A stretch of DNA of 64,000 nt from Candidatus Enterococcus ferrettii (lineage in GTDB: Bacteria > Bacillota > Bacilli > Lactobacillales > Enterococcaceae), in the NCBI RefSeq assembly GCF_017377655.1, contig NZ_JAFREL010000011.1, forward strand, positions 1-64,000, read 5' to 3'. The notes beneath the pieces were generated by a model. That model was not told the origin of the DNA and did not search any database. It saw nothing but the letters and a program-made list of their open reading frames with translations. Positions within the stretch are counted from its first letter, which is position 1; each line of letters opens with the position of its first letter. Shown here piece by piece: positions 26,138 through 35,280 of the stretch. The translations under genes and the position numbers were made by a program.

Positions 26138-26823
26138 GACAGCTTTTACTGAAAAATGTCAGCTATTCGACCAACAGACCAGCAATTGAACTTATTCATC
26201 AGCTGAATGCGGAGTTTTTACCGGGCAAGGTGTACTTGATTCTAGGAAATGCACAGTCGGGTAAAACTACACTGCTCTCTTTATTGGCTGGTCTAATGAC
26301 CTGTTCTGAGGGTGCCATCACCTTCGATGGGCAAGACTTGGCGGAAATGAATCGAGATGATTATCGGGCTGGAAAAGTCAGTTGTCTTTTTCAATCAGGC
26401 ATGCTGGTTAAGGATACACCACTGGCAAACTTGGCATTGGAGGCAATCATTGCTCAACAGGAAGTGCCAACCAGTGAGCTAAATAGGGTTCTTCAACAGG
26501 TAGGATTAACGCCAGTACAAATCAAGACGGCTGTTCATAAGCTGGATAAAAAGACTCAGCAGCTGGTGAGCTTGGCTAAACTGATGGTCAGTAAATCACC
26601 ACTAGTTTTGCTGGATGAACCAGCGCAGCTTTTTTCGGAACTTAATCTAGAGGAAACTTTGGATGAGCTGTCTGATTTTTGCCGTGAACACAAAAAATGT
26701 TTGATTATTGCTTCGCAGTCGAAAAATACTGTCAAATTTGCTGATGAACTTTGGGGCTTGAATGGAGGAAAACTACTATTTATCAAAGAACAGCAGGTTA
26801 TTAAAAAGGGTGGAGTAAGGTAA
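26134..26823 (+). CDS. ABC transporter ATPase with degenerate signature motif
   Basis: 229 residues. Walker A is GNAQSGKTT and Walker B is LVLLDEPAQ. The LSGGQ signature is replaced by LDKKTQQ, and the H-loop histidine also appears lost (SQSKNT where SHD/THS is usual). ATP binding is likely but hydrolysis may be weak or asymmetric. It pairs with the permease before it (4-base overlap). The second ATPase of the operon at 28334 is canonical, so the two may form a heterodimer or this one may be regulatory. Confidence 0.85.
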   Translation: MRQLLLKNVSYSTNRPAIELIHQLNAEFLPGKVYLILGNAQSGKTTLLSLLAGLMTCSEGAITFDGQDLAEMNRDDYRAGKVSCLFQSGMLVKDTPLANLALEAIIAQQEVPTSELNRVLQQVGLTPVQIKTAVHKLDKKTQQLVSLAKLMVSKSPLVLLDEPAQLFSELNLEETLDELSDFCREHKKCLIIASQSKNTVKFADELWGLNGGKLLFIKEQQVIKKGGVR

Positions 26824-26851
26824 CACTGTTCAGCGATTGAAAGGACAGCAA

Positions 26852-28321
26852 ATGAATTATTGGAAGCGAGCATGGAGCAGTGTCAGTCGGAGAAAAGGGA
26901 AATCATTGATTCTTTTTGCCGTAATTTTTGTTTTAGGAAACGTCATTGCTGGAGCGATTGCTATTCAGCAATCCACGGGAAATGTGGAGAAGAAAATGAA
27001 GCAGCAGCTGGGAGCTACGGTGTCAGCTGAAGTGGATATGGATAAGCTGATGCAAGAAAGCGACTCAATGGCTGCCATGAAGGGTCCAGAGCCTTTGAAA
27101 GAGGATCTCATTAAAAAGATTGGTGAATCCTCTTATGTGAAGGACTATGATTACAGCTATACAAGCTATCTCACCTTGGATTCCTTTAAAACCTATCAAT
27201 TAGAGCAGGAGAACGTTAGTGTCAACGGCGGCACGAACATGCTGACCTTAAGGGGCAGCAACAAAGAAGAGCCTGCTGACTTTAAAAACAAAAAAGTTAA
27301 GCTGGTAGAAGGCAGCTTCCCATCGCAGGAAGATGCAAAAAATGGTCAATCTACGGCGGTGATTTCTAAAAAAGTTGCCGATGAGAACGGCTTAAGTGTC
27401 GGTGATCAAATGGTGCTGGATACAACCTTTGTTTCGCAAAAAGAAGATGGCAGTACTGACTCTCAGGAATCATTGAAGCATTCGGTTAAGATTGTGGGCC
27501 TTTTTGAACCAATTAAATTAGATAAAAAGAAAAACGATGGCAAAGGTGGCGGTATTCAACAGCAATTCATGGAAATGGATCAGTTCAATACAGCGTACAT
27601 GCCTAATAAGTTAGTGAAATCCATTGGCCAAGCTGAGTTTGAGAAAGGCAAAGAAATCGATCCATCCGCCTATGAAGATTCTGACAGTTCGGAACAAATT
27701 ACACCAATCTATACCTTGAAAAGTCCAGATGATGTCGAAGCCTTCAAGGAAGAAATGAGCACCATGCTGCCAGAGGGCTATAAAGCAACAGCCTCTACCG
27801 ATGAGTTTGATAAGGTAGGTGCTAGTGTGAAGAAGCTGTCAACGATTTCTGGTTATGTCGTTTTGCTATCGATTGTAGCGTCATTACTGATTATTTCCTT
27901 AGTAGTCGTTCTGTTTCTGCGTGATAGAAAGCATGAATGGGGCATTTACCTTTCCTTAGGTGAGCGTCGTAAAAATATTATGCGTCAGGTTGTGATGGAG
28001 CTATTAGTGATTAGTATGGTAGCGATGTGTCTGTCTTTAGTCACCGGGAACTTCTTGGGTAAACTAATTTCAGAATCCTTGGTTTCCAGCGATGCACTGG
28101 CCGAGGTCCAAAGCGGAGCAGGCAATCAGCTGATTATGGCTGGTGGTCAAAGTCTAGGCTCTGGTCTGACGACTGATGATGTTATCAGCAACTATGAAGT
28201 GAAGTTTTCTTTGTCCTACATTGTTACGTTTCTATTCTCGGGATTAGCGACTGTACTGCTGTCAGCTGTTTTACCGCTGACCTATGTAATGCGTCTAAAC
28301 CCTAAGAAAATTATGATGTAG
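26852..28321 (+). CDS. FtsX/MacB-like ABC transporter permease 2
   Basis: About 489 residues: one N-terminal membrane helix, a Lys/Glu-rich extracellular domain of about 300 residues, and three C-terminal helices including the VVLFLRDRKHEWGIYLSLGERRKNI coupling region typical of MacB/FtsX. The start is 26852, with AAAGGA six bases upstream. It is followed after 12 bases by its likely ATPase. Family clear; cargo unknown. Confidence 0.88.
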   Translation: MNYWKRAWSSVSRRKGKSLILFAVIFVLGNVIAGAIAIQQSTGNVEKKMKQQLGATVSAEVDMDKLMQESDSMAAMKGPEPLKEDLIKKIGESSYVKDYDYSYTSYLTLDSFKTYQLEQENVSVNGGTNMLTLRGSNKEEPADFKNKKVKLVEGSFPSQEDAKNGQSTAVISKKVADENGLSVGDQMVLDTTFVSQKEDGSTDSQESLKHSVKIVGLFEPIKLDKKKNDGKGGGIQQQFMEMDQFNTAYMPNKLVKSIGQAEFEKGKEIDPSAYEDSDSSEQITPIYTLKSPDDVEAFKEEMSTMLPEGYKATASTDEFDKVGASVKKLSTISGYVVLLSIVASLLIISLVVVLFLRDRKHEWGIYLSLGERRKNIMRQVVMELLVISMVAMCLSLVTGNFLGKLISESLVSSDALAEVQSGAGNQLIMAGGQSLGSGLTTDDVISNYEVKFSLSYIVTFLFSGLATVLLSAVLPLTYVMRLNPKKIMM

Positions 28322-28333
28322 GAGGAATTCAGG

Positions 28334-29008
28334 ATGACAATTTTAAAAGCAAAAAATGTTAGCTATTTTTATCAAGATGGAGACCAAAAACGGATTATCT
28401 TAAAGGATACCTCCATTAACTTTGAGCAGGGACAATTTTATACTATTTTAGGCGATTCAGGCTCAGGAAAAACAACCTTTTTATCACTGATTAGTGCTTT
28501 GGATGAACCAAAGGCCGGGCAAATTCTTTATCGTGATAAAAACATCAAGGAAATCGGCTACGATGAGTATCGTAGAGATGATATTAGCATCATTTTTCAA
28601 AATTACAACTTGGTTCCGTATCTGACTGCTTTGGAAAATGTTTTGGTAGCTATGACAATTACTGATAATAAATTGCCAGCATCTCAAAATGAGGTAGCTT
28701 ACAATCTATTGGATTATATTGGCATTACCAAAACTAAGGCGGATCGATTAGTGACACAGCTTTCAGGGGGAGAGCAGCAACGGGTAGCGATTGCTCGGGC
28801 GTTATCAACCAATGTGGATATCATTTTGGCGGATGAGCCCACAGGAAACTTGGATGAGGAGATGGAGCAGGAAATTGTGGATATCTTCAAGGATTTGGCC
28901 TTCACTCACAATAAATGTGTGATTGTGGTTACCCATTCCAAGGAAATCGCCAAGCAATCGGACAAAACCTTCTTTCTAAAACAAGGCGAGTTGATCAGCT
29001 ATGAGTGA
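28334..29008 (+). CDS. ABC transporter ATPase (MacB/LolD type)
   Basis: 224 residues with intact Walker A (GDSGSGKTT), signature QLSGGEQQRVAIARAL, Walker B (ILADEPTGNLDE) and H-loop (VTHSKE). This is the canonical ATPase of the operon and probably drives the permease encoded just before it. The stop overlaps the next start by 8 bases. AGGAGG precedes the ATG. Confidence 0.92.
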   Translation: MTILKAKNVSYFYQDGDQKRIILKDTSINFEQGQFYTILGDSGSGKTTFLSLISALDEPKAGQILYRDKNIKEIGYDEYRRDDISIIFQNYNLVPYLTALENVLVAMTITDNKLPASQNEVAYNLLDYIGITKTKADRLVTQLSGGEQQRVAIARALSTNVDIILADEPTGNLDEEMEQEIVDIFKDLAFTHNKCVIVVTHSKEIAKQSDKTFFLKQGELISYE

Positions 29009-30425
29009 TTTTCTCTCTAATTTTAACGGCAACAACTATAAAAAAACCGACAAGCCCTCTTCTGAAGAGTCAAAGCCAACATCCCCCAAGCAGCCTTCGG
29101 AACCAGTCAAGGAGGAGCCGGAACAATCGGCGCTTTCAGAGGAACCAAAAATTGAGAGCCGTCGTCAAAAGACTGAAATTACTGAGATAGACGATACCTA
29201 TCAAGCTAAGCAAAAGAAGAAAAAAAGACGGATTATTTTTGGAGTGATTGTCGCTGTAATCCTATGTATGATTGCTTATTACCGGGTTAGTCATGTAAAA
29301 ATGCCCAACTTTGCGGATAAGCCTTTGTCTGAAGCTCGGGTGTGGGCAACTGAAAACAAAATGCAGGTGAATACAAAACAGGAATTTTCACTGAAGAAGG
29401 AAGCCAACACTGTTTTATCCCAATCTCAGAAAGCGGGCAGCCAAGTAAAAAAAGGTGGCAAGCTCCAACTGACTACCAGCAAAGGACCGGATCCAGAGCA
29501 ACAGCTGAAGCTGCCGGATTTTTCAACCTTAAGCAAGCAGCAGGCGGAAAACTGGATTAAGGAAAATCAGGCAACAAATATTTCCTTGATCGAGGAGTAT
29601 AGTGATACAGCTGAGAAAGGGAAATATCTCAATTTTGAGATTGCCAATCCAGAGGTAACCAACAAAAATTATCGACGCAAGGATGCCGCAAAGGTCTTCT
29701 ATTCAAAAGGAAAGGAGACCTATAAGAAGAATATTTCAGTCCCTGATTTTATTCGTAAATCTCGTGGGGAAGTAGAAACCTGGGCAAAAACTAATGAGAT
29801 CAATGTCACTTATGAAGAAGCGACCTCCAACGATGTCCCTGCGGACAGCATTGTTTCGCAAAATCTTTCGAAGGACGAAAAAATTGCGAAAAAGGATGCC
29901 ATGACAGTAGTTGTGTCATTAGGCAAAGGGTTCACTATTCCTAATTTTGCAGACTACAGTTTAGAAGATGCAGCCAATGCGGTCGAAGGTGTTCAAGTTC
30001 AAGCGAAAGGAATTTACACAAACAACCTGCCGTATGGTCAGCTAGTTTCCCAAAGTGTTGCTGCTGGTACAGTATTAAATGCCAAAAGTGACTTGCGCGT
30101 TCAAGTGTTGTATTCATTGGGACAGCCGTACCTAAAAGATTTAAGAGGAACGACTGTTGAAGGAGATTTACAAAAATATTTTTATAATGAGTTCCAATCT
30201 AAAGGAGCCAATATCAATTATGTTATCCGTCATGTTGATTCTGATCAGCCAAAGGGAACCGTGGTGGGCATGAGTACTCGCAATGCTTACCTGCCACTGG
30301 ACTATACGGTTTCACTGGATATTAGTTTAGGAAACTTAGGCTCAGCTGATAGTATTCCTAATGGGAACAATCAGCAGCAAGGCGGAGGCGACAATGCCGA
30401 GGAAGGCAGTCAAGGACAGGAATAA
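29001..30425 (+). CDS. Membrane-anchored PASTA-repeat protein
   Basis: 474 residues. A charged, disordered cytoplasmic N-terminus (1-74) is followed by one membrane helix (about 75-95) and then five PASTA-like repeats outside (about 98-165, 170-243, 244-310, 311-377, 378-445), with a Gly/Gln/Glu-rich tail. PASTA domains bind peptidoglycan fragments or beta-lactams in PrkC/Stk1 and PBP2x, but there is no kinase or transpeptidase domain here. Last gene of the TCS-ABC operon (8-base overlap with the ATPase). It probably senses or tethers to the wall. Domain call firm; role inferred. Confidence 0.88.
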   Translation: MSDFLSNFNGNNYKKTDKPSSEESKPTSPKQPSEPVKEEPEQSALSEEPKIESRRQKTEITEIDDTYQAKQKKKKRRIIFGVIVAVILCMIAYYRVSHVKMPNFADKPLSEARVWATENKMQVNTKQEFSLKKEANTVLSQSQKAGSQVKKGGKLQLTTSKGPDPEQQLKLPDFSTLSKQQAENWIKENQATNISLIEEYSDTAEKGKYLNFEIANPEVTNKNYRRKDAAKVFYSKGKETYKKNISVPDFIRKSRGEVETWAKTNEINVTYEEATSNDVPADSIVSQNLSKDEKIAKKDAMTVVVSLGKGFTIPNFADYSLEDAANAVEGVQVQAKGIYTNNLPYGQLVSQSVAAGTVLNAKSDLRVQVLYSLGQPYLKDLRGTTVEGDLQKYFYNEFQSKGANINYVIRHVDSDQPKGTVVGMSTRNAYLPLDYTVSLDISLGNLGSADSIPNGNNQQQGGGDNAEEGSQGQE

Positions 30426-30464
30426 ATCTGTTTATAGTCTTAACAGCAGAATGCTAGTAATTAT

Positions 30465-30514
30465 AAAAAGAGTGATCATCGTTTGCGTTATTCTCAGCGA
30501 TGGTTACTCTTTTT
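30465..30514 (+). terminator. Terminator of the TCS-ABC-PASTA operon
   Basis: A 17-bp stem with one mismatch (30465-30481 with 30498-30514), ending in T7. Confidence 0.8.
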
Positions 30515-30648
30515 TTGTCACAAACCTCTTGAAATTCGGATTCTTAACTATGGAGAAGAGCTAGAAAGTTTATTGTCTTTTTATTGTGTTTAGCTAAAAA
30601 AGCATGTGTTTTTTAGTTATAATTAAAAGAAGGACAAGGAGGATGCGT

Positions 30649-31065
30649 TTGGGGAAGAAATTTAAACTATTTGAAAAGGGAATCAGTTCTTTAATTGATT
30701 TTTTGTTAGCGCTTTTAATCATTGTGGTAATGATTGTAATGGGAGAAGCGATTTTTACGATTATTACCCATGTTATTCCGCTGGCTTCAATGGAGGAATT
30801 GTCGATTTTAATTGAAGAAGTTGCTACATTGTTTATTTTGCTGGAAATTATTTTGATGCTGCTGCGCTATGTTAAGGAAGGCCATCATATTCCGGTTCGC
30901 TACTTGATTTTGATTAGTATTACAGCGATTCTACGGGAGCTGTTGTTGGCTCAGGGAGAGGGCGTTGAAACTTTATTTTTGGCGTTGTCAATCTTAGTTC
31001 TGGTGTTTGTATTATTTGTACTGGAAAGAATCAAAGCCTTCCAAAAATCTGATAGCGAATTGTGA
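30649..31065 (+). CDS. psiE: PsiE family membrane protein
   Basis: About 138 residues, matching the PsiE family in length and with four membrane helices (about 15-38, 48-68, 82-98, 106-126). PsiE is named for phosphate-starvation induction in E. coli; its activity is unknown. The AAGGAGG box at 30636-30642 touches the ATG at 30643, so TTG 30649, seven codons into the same frame's leader region and six bases from the box, is the better start. A TATAAT box lies at 30618-30623. Single-gene unit. Confidence 0.8.
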   Translation: MGKKFKLFEKGISSLIDFLLALLIIVVMIVMGEAIFTIITHVIPLASMEELSILIEEVATLFILLEIILMLLRYVKEGHHIPVRYLILISITAILRELLLAQGEGVETLFLALSILVLVFVLFVLERIKAFQKSDSEL

Positions 31066-31075
31066 AAGGCTTGGG

Positions 31076-32890
31076 TTAAGCTGTTGGCGTGTCATCAGTC
31101 AAAGGAATTCCAATAACAAAGGAGGTTCCTGCATTTGAACTGGTAACTGAAAGCAGCCAGTCATTCTTCTTGATAATCGAAGAAACAATGAATAGACCAA
31201 GTCCAGTACCACCACTAGACGTTTTCGTTGTAAAGAAAGGCGTAAAGATTTTGTCTTCAATTTCTTTAGGAATACCTGGTCCATTGTCGGTAATCTGAAT
31301 TAAGGCAAAATCTTTGGTGCTGTAAGCTAGCGAATGCTTCTGGAATTGCTGGCTTTCCTGTTCATCTGCGCGCTTAACCAAAACATTAATCACCGTATTG
31401 GCTTTGCGGGCTTGATAGGCATTGGTTAACAGATTGTATAAAATGACCTGCAGCTCTTCTTTTTCAAAGCAGCTGTTGCCAGTAGCCTGCTGCTGAAAGG
31501 TCAATCGTACTTTTTTAGGAATTAAGATCCGCATCGTTTCGATTGCTTCGGCAACGGCTGCGGTAATATTGACAGTCTCCTTGGTGTTGGAGGCCAGCTT
31601 GGAAAAACGCAAAACATTGGTTGAAAGTTTTTGCCCCCGTTCTGCTGCATGGTAGACTTCCTGCAAATCGTCAATTAATGCTTGGTTTTGCTGGTGTTCT
31701 TCGATCATTAATTCTAAATTACCAATCATCGGAGTTAAGAAATTATTCATATCATGAACAATCGAAGTAGTCAGCAGGCCAATGGTTTCCAGCTTGGATT
31801 CCTGCAGCATGCTTTTTTCCAAGGAATGCCGCTCATTCATTAGCTTTTGCCGTTCCAACAGCCGCAGGTTTTCCAAGTAGCTTTGGTTGCGCCGTGAATA
31901 GCTTCGCAGACTAAAGGTCAGAAGTAAAATTGTAGCCAGCAGAATGCACAGCAAGCCTAAAATGATTAGACTTTCTTGAATTGCTACGCCATTTTGTTCA
32001 TAAAAATCAGAGTTGGTTGCGACAATCCATTTGGCTTTTCCAACGGTAATCCAGCGATAGGCGGTCAGCTTGAGTACCCGAGTGGGGTTCTTTTTATCCC
32101 ACCAATAGGAATGATAACTCATGGTTCCATCAGAGTTGGCTAATTGAGTCTTTTCCAAGCGTTCGAGATCGGTATAATCAAGGTTGGGGTATTTTTTTTG
32201 GCGATCTTCCACAATCGACAGACTAATTTGTTCATTGGAAGGGTGCATTACGACCTTCATATCCTGATTTTTGATCATGGTATAGCCGCTGAATTGATCA
32301 TCTGCATCTAGAGTTGAAAGATATAATTGTTCCAAATCTAGAGGAAGCACAAGCAGGGCAATCGGTTGATTTTGATTATTTTTGATTACCCGATAAAGAT
32401 TTAAGTAGGATTTTTCTTTTTCAAAATAGCTGCTTCCATTTTGATCCACTTGACCGTTTAGGGCTTGAGAGAAAGACGGGTCTTTTTTTAAAAAGGCCGG
32501 AAACTCAGTTTGAGGTTCAAAGGTGTGTTTATCAAAAGACTTGCCGTCCAACAGGTTTCCCTGAGTATCCAGCAGGTAGAGACCGACAATAGCGGAGGAT
32601 TTGTTGCTTAAGCTTTTCTCGATTTGTTCCGTCTTGCTTAATTCCAGCGGTGTATTATCGAAAAAGACATTGGAAGCATAATCCTCCAATGATAAGGAAT
32701 AAGATTCAATTTCTAATGTTAGGATATTAATTGCAAAATCGTTTATTTTAATTAGCTGATCAGTTCCCATTTTCAGTGCATGCTTCTGTGTACTGCGATA
32801 GGTAGTCGCCGTCACGACAATCCCAATAATTGTTAAGCAGAGGATGCTGATTAGGCTGATACTCAACCATTTATTTGAAGGTTTATCCAT
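31076..32890 (-). CDS. Sensor histidine kinase with extracellular Cache-type domain
   Basis: 604 residues. Membrane helices at about 8-30 and 302-325 flank a 270-residue extracellular region that looks like a double Cache sensor. A coiled segment leads to H379 in VHDMNNFL, an HDxNN-type phospho-acceptor box, then the N-box (NLLTNAYQA), DNGPGIP and GGTGLGLF. The start at 32890 has AAAGGATC upstream; longer frames run into the divergent regulator. It is divergent from its partner at 32946 with only 55 bp between. Its place beside citG/citO suggests a carboxylate such as citrate as signal, which is inference. Confidence 0.9.
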   Translation of the reverse strand: MDKPSNKWLSISLISILCLTIIGIVVTATTYRSTQKHALKMGTDQLIKINDFAINILTLEIESYSLSLEDYASNVFFDNTPLELSKTEQIEKSLSNKSSAIVGLYLLDTQGNLLDGKSFDKHTFEPQTEFPAFLKKDPSFSQALNGQVDQNGSSYFEKEKSYLNLYRVIKNNQNQPIALLVLPLDLEQLYLSTLDADDQFSGYTMIKNQDMKVVMHPSNEQISLSIVEDRQKKYPNLDYTDLERLEKTQLANSDGTMSYHSYWWDKKNPTRVLKLTAYRWITVGKAKWIVATNSDFYEQNGVAIQESLIILGLLCILLATILLLTFSLRSYSRRNQSYLENLRLLERQKLMNERHSLEKSMLQESKLETIGLLTTSIVHDMNNFLTPMIGNLELMIEEHQQNQALIDDLQEVYHAAERGQKLSTNVLRFSKLASNTKETVNITAAVAEAIETMRILIPKKVRLTFQQQATGNSCFEKEELQVILYNLLTNAYQARKANTVINVLVKRADEQESQQFQKHSLAYSTKDFALIQITDNGPGIPKEIEDKIFTPFFTTKTSSGGTGLGLFIVSSIIKKNDWLLSVTSSNAGTSFVIGIPLTDDTPTA

Positions 32891-32945
32891 AAATGATCCT
32901 TTCCGAAAAAAAAGAATTATCCACCCATTATTAGGAGGAACTAAT

Positions 32946-33656
32946 GTGAGAAACGAAAAGATTTTGGTTGTAGACGACGATTCAGCCATTCGGCGTTTAA
33001 TTTGGAAATCATTACAATCAACCGGTATTTTAATTTATCAAAGCGACTCGGTAGAAAAAACCGTCGATATCATGAGTCGTGTAAAGTTTGATCTGTTTAT
33101 TCTGGACATCAGTCTGGAGCATGACAATGACGGCTATCATCTGGCACAGCTGATTAGAGAACAGGATCAGGTAGTGCCTATCATTTTTCTTAGCGGTAAG
33201 AAGAATGAAGAGGATATTATCAACGGGCTGGAAGTAGGAGCAGATTACTATATTACCAAGCCTTTTTCACCGAATTTGTTGAAGGCCCAGGTTGTATCAA
33301 CTCTTGACCGCGGCAAAATCATTAAGAATCACCAGATTACTGAAAAGAACAATGAGATCATTGAAGGGGACTTTCGCTTTGACCGCAGCCGTTATCAGCT
33401 GTACAAAAAAGATGAGCCGATCAAGCTGTCTTCAAAGGAAATCAAGCTTATTCAGTTCTTCATGGAGAATCCCGATCAGGTTTTCTCCAAAGAGCAAATT
33501 TACCATAGTGTCTGGGGCGATGGCGAAATGGATGCCAATACGATCATGGTGTTCATTAACCATCTGCGCAATAAGATGGAAGACGACCCTAAGGATGCTC
33601 AATACATCAAGACAATTTGGGGCTTAGGCTACACCTTTTTACCAAATGGTGAGTAA
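32946..33656 (+). CDS. OmpR-family response regulator
   Basis: 236 residues: receiver with D54 in LFILDISLEHD and K in ITKPFSP, then a winged-helix domain ending in IKTIWGLGYTFLP. The start is GTG 32946, seven bases after AGGAGG; the nearby ATG at 32944 runs directly into a stop. It pairs with the divergent Cache kinase. Its 3' end overlaps the convergent citG gene by 28 bp with no terminator between. Its targets may include the citrate genes, but no site was identified. Confidence 0.9.
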   Translation: MRNEKILVVDDDSAIRRLIWKSLQSTGILIYQSDSVEKTVDIMSRVKFDLFILDISLEHDNDGYHLAQLIREQDQVVPIIFLSGKKNEEDIINGLEVGADYYITKPFSPNLLKAQVVSTLDRGKIIKNHQITEKNNEIIEGDFRFDRSRYQLYKKDEPIKLSSKEIKLIQFFMENPDQVFSKEQIYHSVWGDGEMDANTIMVFINHLRNKMEDDPKDAQYIKTIWGLGYTFLPNGE

Positions 33657-34519
33657 AACAACCCCTCCAGCTGAGCAAAATAAATTCCTAGAGATAGTAA
33701 GTCAGCTGAGCCGCCGGGACTAAGATAACGTTTCGTCAACAGTGTATCATAATTTATGAGTTCATTAAGCAATTCTTTTTCTGAAAGAGCTGCTTGATGA
33801 ATTTTTTTGCTTTCTTTGCGAACGGTATCTAAGGCTGTGGTTCCACCACGATGCAATAAATTGCTGTCTTCAACGTCACTCATTAAGTAGATCAAACTCC
33901 GCAACAGCAGGAGATCCGTCTTCTCTTTCTGATTCGCGCGCAGATAAGGCAGCAGGTAATTTGCCAAGGCAGGGTATCCGGCGGCTGCTTCGCCGCGAAT
34001 GCCAGTGCTGCCCTTTTCTAGATACAAGCGTTCACCATAAGAAAGGTGTTTCTTCCTATTTAAATGTTGGAAATCTTGTACTAACAAGGGTTTAGTTAAT
34101 TCACTGGCCAGCTTTAGAATCGCTTGTGTATCAACGGGTGAGAAGGGCAGTGTCATATCTGGTTTTTCTTGAAGATACATGCCAGCAGCTCCCAGCAAAA
34201 CAGCAAAGGAAAAATTAGCACCTTTATGGGTATTAATCCCATTGGTTGCTGTCAGCATGGCTTTCTCAGCCAAGCTGCCGGTTTGTCGCAGCTGGTTGAA
34301 GAGATCAGGCAGTGTTCCTCTATGATGATAGCCTAATTCAAAATATTCTTGCAGGAATGGACGCAGGCTAACGATACTGTGAATAAAGGTGGTGAAATCC
34401 ATGTCGTTGTGAGCACCGTTAGTTCTTCGATCTACTAATCCTGGTTTTGGTGTCAAAGCTACCTCAAGCCACAGTGCTTTTTCGGCGCAGCTGACAATAG
34501 CTGTTTCTAGATTAGTCAA
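33629..34519 (-). CDS. citG: Triphosphoribosyl-dephospho-CoA synthase CitG
   Basis: 296 residues, all one CitG domain, with the conserved EVALTPKPGLVDRRTNGAH region near residue 20 and TNGINTHKGANF around 93. It makes 2'-(5''-triphosphoribosyl)-3'-dephospho-CoA, the precursor of the citrate lyase prosthetic group that CitX attaches to CitD. The reading frame overlaps citO by 8 bases. In E. faecalis citG follows the lyase genes; here it sits behind citO on the other side of the locus. Confidence 0.93.
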   Translation of the reverse strand: MTNLETAIVSCAEKALWLEVALTPKPGLVDRRTNGAHNDMDFTTFIHSIVSLRPFLQEYFELGYHHRGTLPDLFNQLRQTGSLAEKAMLTATNGINTHKGANFSFAVLLGAAGMYLQEKPDMTLPFSPVDTQAILKLASELTKPLLVQDFQHLNRKKHLSYGERLYLEKGSTGIRGEAAAGYPALANYLLPYLRANQKEKTDLLLLRSLIYLMSDVEDSNLLHRGGTTALDTVRKESKKIHQAALSEKELLNELINYDTLLTKRYLSPGGSADLLSLGIYFAQLEGLFYSPFGKKV

Positions 34520-35207
34520 TTTTTCGCCGCTCCATTTCCGTTAAAATGAATTTCAGTGAGCGCTCTAAATGCTCATGAGTAATCAACGTAATTTGTTCAA
34601 CATTATTAGTTTTCATCCCGCGATAAATTAACCAGTGCTCCTTCAAGGCCTGTTCCCGGCGATTGGAAGATCGAATAGCAATATCGCGAAAATAGACAAG
34701 ATAAGCTTGCAAATTCAGTACAATTGATTTCAGGCGGGGCATCTGACTTTTTTCATATATAAACGCATTAAAGTCAGAAAAATTCTTTAGAACTTCTTCT
34801 ACTTTATCTTCCTGATTCAACTGTTCACCGTACTTCAGAAGCTCCCTTAATTCGGCAAAATCAGCTTCGGTCATACTTTCCATCGCTTTGATAGTAGCCA
34901 TTGTATCCAAGGCCTTGCGTATATCATAAATTTCGTAGGCATCCTTAATACTGATTCCCTTCACAACGATGCCAATTCTTGGTACATGCTCCACCAATTG
35001 TTCCTTCACTAATTGAGTCATTGCATAGCGAATAGGGGTGCGGCTGATATTCAGTACTTCAGAGAATTCTTTTTCGTTGATTCTTGCTCCAGCTGGGATT
35101 TCTCCTAAAATAATCGTTTTCCGAAATGCTTCGTAAATCAGTACTTTCAATGTTTTATTTTGGGTAAGATCCAAATTTTTGCGAATGGCTTCTACGTAAG
35201 GACTCAT
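34512..35207 (-). CDS. citO: GntR (FadR-like) regulator, probable citrate activator CitO
   Basis: 231 residues: N-terminal GntR winged HTH (about 12-75, ISRTPIRYAMTQLV) and an alpha-helical FCD effector domain. CitO of E. faecalis is a GntR protein that, with citrate bound, activates both the transporter and the oad/cit operons; size and position agree. The start at 35207 has AAAGGAAG upstream. It lies behind the citrate transporter gene, with a hairpin between. Confidence 0.88.
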   Translation of the reverse strand: MSPYVEAIRKNLDLTQNKTLKVLIYEAFRKTIILGEIPAGARINEKEFSEVLNISRTPIRYAMTQLVKEQLVEHVPRIGIVVKGISIKDAYEIYDIRKALDTMATIKAMESMTEADFAELRELLKYGEQLNQEDKVEEVLKNFSDFNAFIYEKSQMPRLKSIVLNLQAYLVYFRDIAIRSSNRREQALKEHWLIYRGMKTNNVEQITLITHEHLERSLKFILTEMERRKID

Positions 35208-35248
35208 GATTTTCTTCCTTTCAGTTAGCATAAGATAAAACAGGAAAA

Positions 35249-35272
35249 GCAAGGCCAGAAATCCGGCCTTGC
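35249..35272 (-). terminator. Hairpin between transporter gene and citO
   Basis: A perfect 8-bp GC-rich stem (GCAAGGCC with GGCCTTGC) lies 8 bases after the transporter stop, followed on the minus strand by TTTTCC. A weak terminator that would lower citO/citG expression relative to the transporter. Confidence 0.6.
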
Positions 35273-35280
35273 AGGTTTTC

